Positions 10,493 through 20,220 of a stretch of DNA of 64,000 bases are shown piece after piece. Source of the DNA: Hordeum vulgare subsp. vulgare (Eukaryota; Streptophyta; Magnoliopsida; Poales; Poaceae). How positions within the stretch are numbered: the stretch's first letter is position 1; every line of letters begins with the position of its first letter. The notes below the pieces were generated by a model. The model searched no databases. It saw only the letters and a list, made by a program, of their open reading frames with translations, and had not been told where the DNA came from. The position numbers and the translations under genes are program-made. The stretch spans positions 431,662,676-431,726,675 of the forward strand of contig NC_058521.1 in NCBI RefSeq assembly GCF_904849725.1. The letters are read 5' to 3'.

Positions 10493-12077
10493 CAGGGCCG
10501 GTCCTAAGATTTCGGGGCCCGCGGCGAAAGTTTAATTCGAGGCCCCTTAATACAAATACTAAAAGGGGAGTGCTACGCATCCATCGGTAGATGTATAATA
10601 AACATCCACCGTCATGATAACCGCTGGATCTCCGCGCGCGCAGTCGTCCGCAGCCATCCGATCTAAGTCCTCACACGTGACTCGGTCATCTTCCTCAACA
10701 CATTAATTCCTGAAACAACAAATCAGTTGCGGAAACAATCGCTCTGTTTCGGCCTCGATAGAGCTGCAGACGGCTATAGATTTTTTTTCTGTCATAAAGA
10801 TTTAATACGGGGTGATCAACAGAATGAGCGGACAATTTTACAAACAAGCATAATGTTGTGTTCGGATGTTTGCAACACGGACCGTGTTGCGGAACTTTTA
10901 CAACATAGATATTGTTGCAGGAATTTTTCTACAACAAAGCTAATGTTGTAGATTTTATTTTCAACTTTATATTGATGTTACCAAAAGTGTTCTGCAACAT
11001 AACTAATGTTGCAAAAAAAATTCTTGCAACAAGGAGGATGTTGCAGGAATTTTTTTTCCAAATCTAGTCGCTTGCCCTCACAGCCAAACAACCACGAAAC
11101 ACCTATACTTATATCCAGTATCAGGAATACCTATCGTGAAACAAGACGTGAGTTGCAGGAAAATGATCGAACGGCCGTGGAGCCGGTGGACGGCCGCGTA
11201 CGATCAGCCGGTAGAAGATAATCTTTTTCCATACTAACATGGTTTTGCTAAAGCACACGAGATGTATTCTAAGTATTTATATCTAAATCATATAACACTG
11301 ATTTTAGACGGAGATTGGTGATGTGTGCTAGGCAGACCATAAAACTGTCAAGATATGATGGTTTATAAATCACATTTGTTCGACGAGAGAACCGCAAATT
11401 TGTGTGAAAAGATCCAATGATACCTTAGAAGTCCTTCAGAAGTCAGCCAGATGTCCATCTACCCAACATCAAGTGGTAACCTTCTTGAATCAAATTCAGA
11501 AGAAGAATAAAAATATTGCTGCATCCTTTATTTGGTTTTGCTACTGCTTTACATGTGCCGTTCCTGAAACTTCATAGTCAATATATGTTCACAAGTCATA
11601 TAAGCAAGATGTTAGGCAGGCTGATGTTAGGTTTATCTCCATCTTCATCTCATAGCGACCATACATGGACAATAGATAATGAATTAGATCAAGGGTGGGA
11701 GAAATCAGACCATCAGGATGGGTTGGTGTGGACGAATTAGGACAGAAGGAGGGGTCTCGTTGCGTACTAATTGATCAACGCGGAAGAGCTGCATCGCCTC
11801 TTGGATCCAACGAACTTGTCCCATGGATCAAAGTGCAGCATCTATACGGCGGCGCAGGCGAATCCCATGGTTTGCAGGGAGCAATCCATCGTGTTAACCG
11901 GAATAGAGCGATCTCATCATCTTTGTGTCGCGTACGCCTCGGCTGCCGCTGCGCCAATGGGCTATTACTACGACGACTTCGGCCTTTGTGGACATATTGA
12001 CCTAGCAGCACAGGACCAGTTGGGGGCCCCTCGATTTTGGGGGCCCGGGGCGGCCCCCCCCCCCAGGGTCGGGCCTG
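10493..12077. mobile_element. Non-autonomous hAT transposon
   Basis: The left end CAGGGCCGGTCCTAAGAT and the right end, read inverted as CAGGCCCGACCCTG, form imperfect hAT-type terminal repeats. A perfect 8-bp target duplication GAAGCAGC lies at 10485-10492 and 12078-12085, the duplication length of the hAT superfamily. The 1,585-bp interior has no transposase motif in any frame, so it would depend on a transposase in trans. Near the right end there is a run of GGGGGCCC and C-runs that could be subterminal binding sequence. The interior also holds a cluster of 19-bp palindromes, listed separately. Confidence 0.88.
10872..11044. repeat. Five 19-bp GCAACA-N7-TGTTGC palindromes
   Basis: At 10872-10890, 10900-10918, 10931-10949, 10994-11012 and 11026-11044, inverted half-sites of about 6 bp (GCAACA/ACAACA and TGTTGC/TTGTTGC/TGTTGT) are separated by about 7 bases, always spanning 19 bp. 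The first is a full 9-bp palindrome (GCAACACGG, one base, CCGTGTTGC). The spacer sequences of the five differ. Confidence 0.8.
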
Positions 12078-12085
12078 GAAGCAGC

Positions 12086-13148
12086 GCGAGATCATATACT
12101 CCATACTGCTTCATGAGAAGGTTCCTCAAGGCAGCAGGTAAGAAGATCACAGCTCACCTTGGACTTGGATGTTGCATTGCTCTGTTTTGTATGTGTACCA
12201 TGAGTGTGTTGCTTGTCTGACACAAATGGTGCGGTGTTCTGAATCAGCTGGAGCTGCTCTCCATCTTCTTGATTGAGCTGACGGCGTCCGCCGTCTCCAA
12301 GCTCATGAATACCCCGATTTGACAGGGAGCAGCACATGGATGTTGATTTTGTTAGCTATGTTCTTATTGAAGCCAACATGGCTAGGTAGTTCTCGTCACG
12401 CACAATTTTCTCGTTTTCAGCATCAGAAGGAATAAGATGATTTTAACTTTTTTGAAATGACTAATTCAGTGAGGATGCTCGACAACAAAATAGAAGGAAT
12501 GTGGATTTCAAAACTGAAGAAAAGTTGGAGACCTTGGTGGCTCTGTCATTAGGAAAGAAGCGATGAAGATTCAGAAAAATTGATTTTTTTTACAGCAACA
12601 CATCCGCCTCAGTGTCACCTTTCGTTGTGTTATATGAAGATAATTCATAGAAGTATCGGAACCGGTTGTGGAGATGGGAAAAGGAAATCCCTAATTGCAC
12701 CTCTGAAACAGTGACATTTTTCGGTGGAAAGGCTGGGCCTTTCAGCACTAAGGGGCTCGTCATAACTTTTTTTTCGGCACCAAGGGGGCTCGCCATAAGT
12801 TATTCTATGAAGTAATTTGATTGTTAAGGAGTCATTTCGCTAATTCAGTGAACATTGTTTTGTTTTTCTGTAGCAATTTATTCTGCGAATTCTGAACACT
12901 AAGCAAGGAAAACAGCAGCTGCCATTGTTCAGAGAATGAGCTAATTCTCTGAAAATGAATTTTGCTTTTCTGTATGAATTCTGAATATTGTTCAAAGAAA
13001 ACAGCAGCTCCCATTATTCAGTTTAGCCCCTTTTAACATAAAGGAAGAACTCCTTTTCTCGCTACTTCTAATTTTGTATTGTGTTTTTTGTGTAGGGAGG
13101 AGAAATTGATTCCCACACCACAAAAACAACAGAACAGCAGTGATGTTA
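12086..13148. other. Intergenic tract with short direct duplications
   Basis: No supported gene. Two local duplications are visible: an AAAACAGCAGCTSCCATT block near 12918 and 12996, and a GGGGCTCGYCATAA block near 12751 and 12785. ORFs of 60-81 codons here show no family features. Confidence 0.45.
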
Positions 13149-13153
13149 TTCAG

Positions 13154-13515
13154 TGTCAGTACTACTACTATCAGTTAGGCAGTTAGCAGGACGGCGATCA
13201 GGCTGCGGCGGCTGGCGCACGATGGCTTATTTGAATCGGGCATGTACGTGATGTTGGGCTGGGCCTAGCGTGGGGGAAAGGGGTGTGCATTGGGCCTGCT
13301 GTATATAAAGCAGAGCGTTGTACTGTTTGAGAGATCGAATTTCAAATGAGTATATTCTCCTGCATCCTCTCTCCTCTGTCCTATCTCCTGGCGTGCTCTC
13401 TCTACCTCTCGTTTCTCTCTGCTCCATTCTCCCTGGCTCGATCCTCACTGCCGGCGTAGTCACCACCTAGCACCGTTCCACTCCCCGGCGATCTGCCCGC
13501 AGCGAGGACGTGACA
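13154..13515 (+). repeat. 5' LTR of the Reina-like element
   Basis: 362 bp; TATATAAAG promoter box at about 13302-13310. The CTCTCTACCTCTCG-type pyrimidine stretch after it is probably transcribed leader. Confidence 0.93.
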
Positions 13516-13518
13516 ATC

Positions 13519-13532
13519 TGGTATTCAGAGCC
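13519..13532 (+). promoter_or_regulatory. Primer-binding site, initiator-Met tRNA type
   Basis: TGGTATTCAGAGCC three bases after the LTR resembles the initiator methionine tRNA primer site (TGGTATCAGAGC) with one inserted T. Confidence 0.75.
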
Positions 13533-13723
13533 TCCGTGCCGCCGCGCGCTCCAAATTTTTTTCTCCTGAATCGTACCCGGCAAATCCGAGGCGAAGGTTG
13601 CAGATCATCCCTAGGGTTTGATCCGCCTAATTCCTGACCTGAGGTGGGTTGATTTGGGGGGACAGAGCAGCGACTACGGCAAAGTTCAAGCCCAACCCGC
13701 AGTCGTGCTTCCTCACGGACGAG

Positions 13724-14902
13724 ATGGAAGCACTGCAGGAGCGGATGTTGCAGGAGTTTGCGGAGATTTGAGCCGCGCAAGGGAAGCTCACTCTAGTGGA
13801 CGGAATTTGCGAGCAGTTGGCGCCACTCAAAGCCAAGCTGTCCGAGCACACGGTACCCCTGGATCTAGTTCAGATGAAGGTAAACCTTTCATGTGATGCT
13901 CTCGGACAGGTGCAGCAACAACAGCAGTTTCAGGAGGGGCAGAGAGCCAAACAACAGTCGGGGACGGAGAGTTCGTCACCAACGGCTTCGGATGGATCTG
14001 AGGGAATACTGGGAGCAGCTCCACGCCTCGGAATTTTCCCTCCTCCGCGTCAGGTTCAGGTATCAGTAGTGCCACCCCTAGTGCAGACTGTTGTGCCTGT
14101 TACAGGGGACGAAGTTGGGGGAAAGAGATAGTGGATGCCCAAAATGGATTTCCCTAGATTTGATGGATCTGGGGTGAGGGTGTGGCTGGATAAGTGTGAG
14201 GCATTTTTTCAATTGTACCACATTCCTGATAATTTCAAGGTTGCTTCAGCTTCTCTGCATTTATTTGACAATGCAGCACATTGGTACCAGGCTTTCAAGC
14301 AGTCAAGTGGTTTTCACTCTTGGGAACAGTTTGCTGCTGCAGTGATCCCAGAATTTGATGTGGATGTTTACAGGCAGCACATGAAGGAGTTACTCATGCT
14401 GAAACAAACAAAGACAGTAGACCTGTACAAACAGAAATTTCTGCAGATAGTATACTCTGTCAGATTGTATGAGCCTACAATCAGTGACACTTTTCTGGTC
14501 ACTAGGTTTATTATGGGGCTTAAGGAAGAACTGAGAGCAGGGGTGGAAGTTCAAATACCTCAAAATGTGCAGATGGCTGCATTTTATGCTTCTGTTCAGG
14601 AAGGGTTACTGGCTCCACAGAAGAGCAATAAGGTCCAGTACCCAAAACAGGCATATGCAAAATCTGACATTAGGCAGGGACTGGCACCAGGGGAGTTGTG
14701 GAAGGCCAAACAGCTAAAAGAATACAGGAGAGCTAATGGTCTGTGTTTTAAGTGTGGAGAGAAGTTCATGCCTGGACATTTCTGCTCTCAACCTGGAATC
14801 AATAATCCTCAGCTTAAAGCTGCTGAGCTCGTGGATCCCCATGAAATTATATCTCATGTTGTATTAGATGCACTGGTGGGTAATGGTGCTGAGGCATGTG
14901 CT
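13724..14902 (+). pseudogene. gag of the Reina-like element, with stops
   Basis: The frame begins at the ATG at 13724 (the first in-frame ATG after an upstream TGA). It is broken by TGA at 13769-13771 and TAG at 14129-14131. From 14135 it runs intact through the retrotransposon capsid-like segment (FPRFDG, WLDKCEAFF, AAHWYQAF, FITRFIMGL-type helices) and a zinc knuckle, CFKCGEKFMPGHFC, at about 14742-14783. The spacing of the knuckle is the plant chromovirus form, longer than the retroviral CX2CX4HX4C. A glutamine-rich linker lies near 13914-13960. The protein would form virus-like particles and bind element RNA. The boundary with protease is approximate. Confidence 0.85.
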
Positions 14903-16839
14903 ACAATTTCAGTGAATGCACTGTCAGGGGCAACCCATCCTAAGACAATTCAGTTAAGAGCTCTGGTGGAAAACAAAGTGGTACTCATTTTGATTGATTC
15001 TGGGAGCACTCACACTTTTGTGGACCAGTCACTGTTGAGAAAAATTTCAGCTACCACTGTCTAGTTACAACAGCCAATGCATGTGAAGGTTGCTAATGGG
15101 ACAATCATACCTTGCATTGAGATGGTACCAGCCCTGAACTGGTGGATACAGGGGCATACTTTTAGTAATACTATGCAAGTGTTGCCCTTAGGGGGCCATG
15201 GCATTATTTTGGGCATGGATTGGTTAGAACAGTGGGGAGTAATGAAGTGCCATTGGGCAGAGAAATGGATCTAGTTCCAACACCAGGGATAGGAAGTGAA
15301 ATTGCAAGGGGTTTTACCTGCACAACAAATTCAACTGGAAGAAGTGTCTATGGAACAGTTACTGAAATGGGAGAAGGGCAATGATGTATGGGCCACTGCA
15401 GTACTGAACAGAATACTGATGGCTCCAGCTACAGAAGTACCTGAGGCAGTACAACAGGTGCTGAACAGAAACAAGGAAGTGTTTCAAGAACCCAACAAGT
15501 TGCCTCCCCACAGAGCTTTTGATCACCAGATCAACCTCACTCCTGGAGCTGTACCAGTAAATTGTAGACCATATAGATATTCTCCTCTGTAGAAGGATGA
15601 GATTGAGAAACAGGTTAAAGAAATGTTGGAGGCTGGTCTGATTACCCCTAGCATGAGTCCTTTTGCAGCTCATGTGCTGTTAGTTAAAAAGAAAGATGGC
15701 ACTTGGAGGTTTTGTGTGGACTATAGAAGGCTCAATGCAGTTACAGTTAAAAGTAAATTTCCCATGCCAGTAATTGATGAGATCCTGGATGAATTAGGAG
15801 GTGCTAAATGGTTCTCTAAGTTGGACTTAAGAGCAGGGTATCACCAGATCAGGATGAAAGAAGAGGATGAATACAAGACTACTTTTAAGACTCATCATGG
15901 CCAGTTCCAATTCAGGGTGATGCCTTTTGGTTTGGCCACTCCTCCAGGCACTTTTCAATGTGTCATGAATTTTGCTTTTGCAGGATCCAACAGAAAGTAT
16001 GTTTTGATTTTCATGGATGATATACTGGTGTTCAGTGGTTCTTTAGAGGAACATGTGGAGCATCTCCAGGAAGTTTTTGATGTACTGAAAGAGAATCAAC
16101 TGTTTGTGAAAGAAAGTAAGTGGTCTTTTTCTCAGCAATGTTTAGAGTACTTGGGTCACATCATTTCTGATAAAGGTGTAGCCACTGATCCTGCTAAAAC
16201 TGAGTCTATGGTGCAATCGCCAACCCCTCAGAGTGTTAGTGAGTTGAGAGGATTTTTGGGGCTCACTGGTTATTACAGAAAGTTTGTGAAAAACTATGGG
16301 GTACTGGCTAAACCATTAACTGCATTGTTTAAGAAACAAACTTTTGTCTGGTCACCTGAGGCTCAGATAGCTTTTCAGTCACTTAAACAAGCAATGGTGA
16401 GCACTCCTGTGTTGGCTTTACCAAACTTTGATAAGCCCTTTACTGTAGAAACTGATGCTTGCAACACAGGGGTTGGGCTATCCTGTCTCAGGAGGGACAC
16501 CCTATTGCCTTCTACAGCAAAGCTTTGGGGGTTAACACCCAGAAATTGTCCATTTATGAAAAAGAATTCCTAGCAATAATGATGGCCATTGACAGGTGGA
16601 GATCTTATTTGTCCAGAGCTCATTTTGTGATCAAGACTGATCATCAAAACTTGTGTCACTTGGAAGATCAGAATCTGACTTCTGATTTACAAAGAAAAGC
16701 TATGACAAAACTAGTGGGATTACAGTTTTCTATCCAGTATAAGAAGGGAGTAGAAAATGTGGCAGTTGATGCTTTGTCCAGGGTAGCACATTTGTTCTCC
16801 ATCCAGCAAATATCATCCAACAAACCTGTCTGGGTGTAG
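14903..16839 (+). pseudogene. Protease, reverse transcriptase and RNase H of the Reina-like element
   Basis: Protease is marked by ILIDSGSTHTFVD near 14988-15026 and GIILGMDWL near 15213. Reverse transcriptase follows with WRFCVDYRRLNA, LDLRAGYHQI, MPFGLA and the catalytic FMDD at about 16010-16021 (a YMDD variant usual in gypsy elements). RNase H is marked by TVETDACNTGVG, YSKAL and IKTDHQNL. Nonsense codons are TAG at 15062, 15272, 15290, 15590 and 16837. A one-base deletion within about 16470-16480 moves the RNase H part into the next frame, which is also the integrase frame. The catalytic residues themselves are preserved, so decay is by stops rather than loss of motifs. Confidence 0.88.
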
Positions 16840-16845
16840 GAAATT

Positions 16846-18309
16846 TTGAATTCATATTCTGTGGAGCCTGGGGCTCAGCTCATGTTGCAGAAGATGTCAG
16901 TCCATGCAGATGCTTGCCCTGGATTTCAGTTGATGGATGGCCTTATTAAACAGGATCAGAAGATCTGGGTGGGAGCTAACTCTGGTCTGCAAACTAAGTT
17001 GATCCAAGCTTTTCACTCCACTCCTGTAGGGGGACATTCAGGGGTTTTACCCACTTATCACAGAGTCAAGCAGCTGTTCAGTTGGCAAGGGATGAAAAGG
17101 GATGTGGAGAACTTTGTGAAACAATGTGCAGTTTGTCAACGGGCCAAACATGAACTGTGCAAGAAACCTGGTCTGCTGCAACCTTTGCCTGTTCCTGACA
17201 GCCCATGGCAGGAAATTAGCATGGATTTTGTGGAAGGTTTACCTAAGTCAGAAGGATATTCTGCTATTCTTGTAGTGGTGGATAGACTGACTAAAGTAAG
17301 TCATTTTATCCCATTAAGGCATCCTTTCATAGCTGCTTCTGTAGCCAAGGCTTTCTTACACAACATAGTCAGGCTACATGGATTGCCTCTCGTGATAGTG
17401 TTAGACAGAGACAAGATATTCACTAGTGCCTTTTGGAAGGAGTTGTTCAGAACTTGGGGCACTGAATTGCACATGAGCACAGCATATCATCCTCGGTCTG
17501 ATGGGCAAACAGAGAGAGTGAATCAGTGTCTTGAAATGTACCTGAGATGTGCAGTGCATGATTTTCCTCATAAGTGGGCAGCATGGATACCTCTAGCTGA
17601 GTTTTGGTACAACTCCACTTATCACTCTGCTCTAGGCTGCGCTCCTTACAAGGCTCTGTATGGGCATGATCCAAATATGGGACAGCTGCTGGGTCATCCT
17701 ACCTCTCTAAACCCTGATGTCAACACTTGGTTAGCATCACATGCTGAACATACTGCTGTGATTAAGGAAGATCTGGCTAGAGCACAGTGCAAGTATAAAC
17801 AGTTTGCTGATAAGAAACGAGTGGACAGAGTGTTTAGTGTGGGGGAAATGGTATATTTGAAGCTTCAACCATATGCCCAGTCCTCAGTAATCAATCGCCC
17901 TTGCAGGAAGCTAGCTTTGAAATATTTTGGCCCTTTCAAAATATTGGAGAAGATTGGGATGGTTTCTTATCATTTGGAGTTGCCAAGAGGGAGTCAAGTA
18001 CATCCTGTGTTTCATGTGTCTCAGTTGAAGGAGCATATACCTGACCACACTCCAGTTTTTTCGTCCCTACCAGCTCCAGTGGATTTATCAGCACCCGTCC
18101 TTGTGCCTGAAGAAATACTAGACAGACGTCTGGTGAAGAAAGGCAACGCATCTCACTTGCAGGTGCTGGTGAAATGGGCTACTCTACCAGCGGAGTCGGC
18201 CACCTCGGAGGATCATGGCGTGTTGGTGGCGCGTTTTCCATCTGCACCAGCTTCGGGACAAGCCGGTTCTTCAGGGGGAGGTACTGTCATTACTACTACT
18301 GTCAGTTAG
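16846..18309 (+). CDS. Integrase with C-terminal chromodomain-like region (element fragment)
   Basis: 487 open codons without interruption, but separated from the rest of pol by the TAG at 16837-16839. Visible in order are an HHCC zinc-binding region (H57, H64, C94, C97), the catalytic core with D127 (SMDFVEG), D187 (VLDRDK) and E223 (GQTERVN), giving the D-D-35-E spacing, and the GPF/Y-like segment YFGPFKILEKIG. A chromodomain-like end follows (VPEEILDRRLVKKGN, VLVKWATLP), in which later residues have drifted. The stop codon lies 25 bases inside the 3' LTR. In the family it inserts element DNA into chromatin, guided by the chromodomain. With no intact polyprotein, expression as an active enzyme is unlikely. 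Confidence 0.85.
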   Translation: MNSYSVEPGAQLMLQKMSVHADACPGFQLMDGLIKQDQKIWVGANSGLQTKLIQAFHSTPVGGHSGVLPTYHRVKQLFSWQGMKRDVENFVKQCAVCQRAKHELCKKPGLLQPLPVPDSPWQEISMDFVEGLPKSEGYSAILVVVDRLTKVSHFIPLRHPFIAASVAKAFLHNIVRLHGLPLVIVLDRDKIFTSAFWKELFRTWGTELHMSTAYHPRSDGQTERVNQCLEMYLRCAVHDFPHKWAAWIPLAEFWYNSTYHSALGCAPYKALYGHDPNMGQLLGHPTSLNPDVNTWLASHAEHTAVIKEDLARAQCKYKQFADKKRVDRVFSVGEMVYLKLQPYAQSSVINRPCRKLALKYFGPFKILEKIGMVSYHLELPRGSQVHPVFHVSQLKEHIPDHTPVFSSLPAPVDLSAPVLVPEEILDRRLVKKGNASHLQVLVKWATLPAESATSEDHGVLVARFPSAPASGQAGSSGGGTVITTTVS

Positions 18310-18646
18310 GCAGTTAGCAGGACGACGATCAGGCTGCGGCGGCTGGCGTGCGATGGCTTATTTGAATCGGGCCTGTACGTGATGTTGGGCTGGGCCTAGC
18401 GTGGGGGAAAGGGGTGTGCATTGGGCCTGCTGTATATAAAGCAGAGCGTTGTACTGTTTGAGAGATCGAATTTGAAATGAGTATATTCTCCCGCATCCTC
18501 TCTCCTCTGCCCTATCTCCTGGCGTGCTCTCTCTACCTCTCGTTTCTCTCTGCTCCATTCTCCCTGGCTCGATCCTCACCGCCGGCGTAGTCACCACCTA
18601 GCACCGTGCCACTCCCCGGTGATCTGCCCGCAGCAAGGACGTGACA
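18285..18646 (+). repeat. 3' LTR of the Reina-like element
   Basis: 362 bp, preceded by the purine tract CAGGGGGAGG and followed by the duplication TTCAG. A TATATAAAG box lies at 18433-18441. Confidence 0.93.
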
Positions 18647-18651
18647 TTCAG

Positions 18652-19357
18652 GTTGACATACCTCCATAGACAATCTAACCTCCACAGGGATGAGTAAGAG
18701 ATGAAAAACATCAATTTAAAGCACCGCAAAGGTAAATAAGCAATGGTAACATCATTTGAGAACATACTTTTTTCTTATCTTTACCTGATCTTTTCATAGG
18801 TCAATAACTTACATCATAAATGTCAATAACTTCCAGTATAATATCGTTTTACAGGCAGTCTTTCACACTAAAACAATAACGCAGGCCATACTTTTGTCCA
18901 CTGTTCTTCGTGCTAGTATCAGGAACAGTACCATACACAAGTAAAATTGAGCATCCCTATTCTCTATGCCCACTATGCAAAAAACAAAAAACAGAGTCGT
19001 GTGCCCAAACAACAGAATCGACTTGATTGCTAATGAAGCTCAGATTGTAATAAAGAATTTCAAAGCAGCTTTCAGGCTGGCATACAATAGATCACAAGTA
19101 AATGTGACTGACATGGAAGTGTCTTTTCGGAGTGTGTGCTCTTCAAACAAAGAGTAATTCAATCCAACCACCGAAATACTCAAAGCTTTTTTATGCATGA
19201 TCTTTCTCATTATTTTGTTTTCTAACTTCTGTGATGCAAAAAACATAAACACGAATTGCAGGGCAGATAGCGGTATCTTTACAATGAAGTTGGTACAAGG
19301 ACATGGAGACAACACTTTGTGTTTCGAACCTGTAAGATGTAGCAACCACCCTTTTGT
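18652..19357. other. AT-rich tract, no gene recognised
   Basis: A 63-codon plus-strand frame at 18966-19157 is the only ORF with ordinary composition (contains IKNFKAAFRLAYNRSQ). I recognise no family and cannot call it a gene. Confidence 0.35.
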
Positions 19358-19882
19358 TGTCTTTTTTGTTATCTATTTTGTCCAACTCATAACACACACA
19401 TGGCATATTCATATGATGCAGTTCAAGTTTTTTGCTGCTTAAAGCCTCATCCTTTCTTACGCTTTTGTCAAGCTGAAATAGTTTTTTGTCAGCGTCTCAC
19501 ATGATTGTATATCGTTATTTTTTATATCCTTTTCTTTTTTGCAGAAATGTAACATGTTTTTCATTTTACTTCAAAGTTAGCAGTAATTCTTATCTAAAAC
19601 AAAAACAGTATCATGCAAAGAGTCTGCGTTTCAGACTTTTTTTTATTATCTATTTTTTGTCCAGCTCACAACACACACATGACATATTCATGTAATGCAG
19701 CTCATCTTTTCGCTGCTTAAAGCCTCATCCATTTTTATGATTTTGTCAAGCTCAAATATATTTTTGACAGCGTCTCACATGATTCTACATCATTTTTATA
19801 TGCTGTTTTTGTATTTTTACAGAAATGTAACATGTTTTTCATGTTTTTACGTCAAAGTTAACTGTATTTTTTTATCTAGAAC
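19358..19882 (+). repeat. Two-copy tandem repeat, period about 277 bp
   Basis: The segment from 19358 (KTTATCTATTTT, then CACACACATG, GCTGCTTAAAGCCTCATCC, CAGAAATGTAACATGTTTTTC) is repeated from about 19635. The second copy is interrupted by the LTR element at 19883 and resumes at 22858 (AAAATCACGAGCATGCAAAG, matching 19605 onward). The uninterrupted first copy shows the original insertion site to be TCTAAAAC, which confirms the target duplication. Confidence 0.8.
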
Positions 19883-20191
19883 TGTTATGACCAGAGGCCC
19901 AGTTAGCCAAACTTGCCCAGTTATCTTAATAATATTAGGGGCTTATCCCAGTTTATTATAGCCTAAGGAACTTATATACAGTCATGTAATCAGCACTTTT
20001 GAGATTAAGCAAAGATCAATCTATTTTGATTGGCTTCAACTAGAAGCCGGTGCCCTAACCCTAGCCTACTCGTCCATCGCGGCGCCGCCCCCATCCGTGC
20101 GAGACGGTGCCCCTGCGCCGGCGACCACAGCCGATCCCCTCCTTCCCCTACAACCTTCGCCCAAGACCCGATAGAACCCTAGTTTCTACCA
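19883..20191 (+). repeat. 5' LTR of the 19883 element
   Basis: 309 bp; ACTTATATACAG around 19970 is a possible TATA region. A 4-base indel distinguishes it from the 3' copy. Confidence 0.9.
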
Positions 20192-20194
20192 GTT

Positions 20195-20208
20195 TGGTAT
20201 CAGATAGC
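20195..20208 (+). promoter_or_regulatory. Primer-binding site, initiator-Met tRNA type
   Basis: TGGTATCAGATAGC starts three bases after the 5' LTR and matches the initiator methionine tRNA primer site apart from two added bases near its end. Confidence 0.75.
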
Positions 20209-20220
20209 TTCGATGCGATC

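Larger units (their letters stand above)
13154..18646 (+). mobile_element. Complete Ty3/gypsy chromovirus (Reina-like)
   Basis: The element is 5,493 bp with two 362-bp LTRs (TGTCA...GTGACA) and a 5-bp target duplication TTCAG at 13149-13153 and 18647-18651. Domain order is gag with CCHC knuckle, protease, reverse transcriptase, RNase H, integrase and a C-terminal chromodomain-like region: gypsy order with integrase last. Small size, short LTRs and the chromodomain point to the Reina clade of chromoviruses. My hand count gives about 13 differences between the LTRs (about 3.6 percent), near 1.4 million years at the commonly used grass rate of 1.3e-8. Coding is broken by seven nonsense codons and one frameshift, so it is no longer autonomous. 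Confidence 0.93.

Noticed and set aside
10493..12077. hAT transposase gene
   Set aside because: No frame in the interval shows a BED finger or hAT dimerisation domain; the longest ORFs are GC-run artefacts near the right end.
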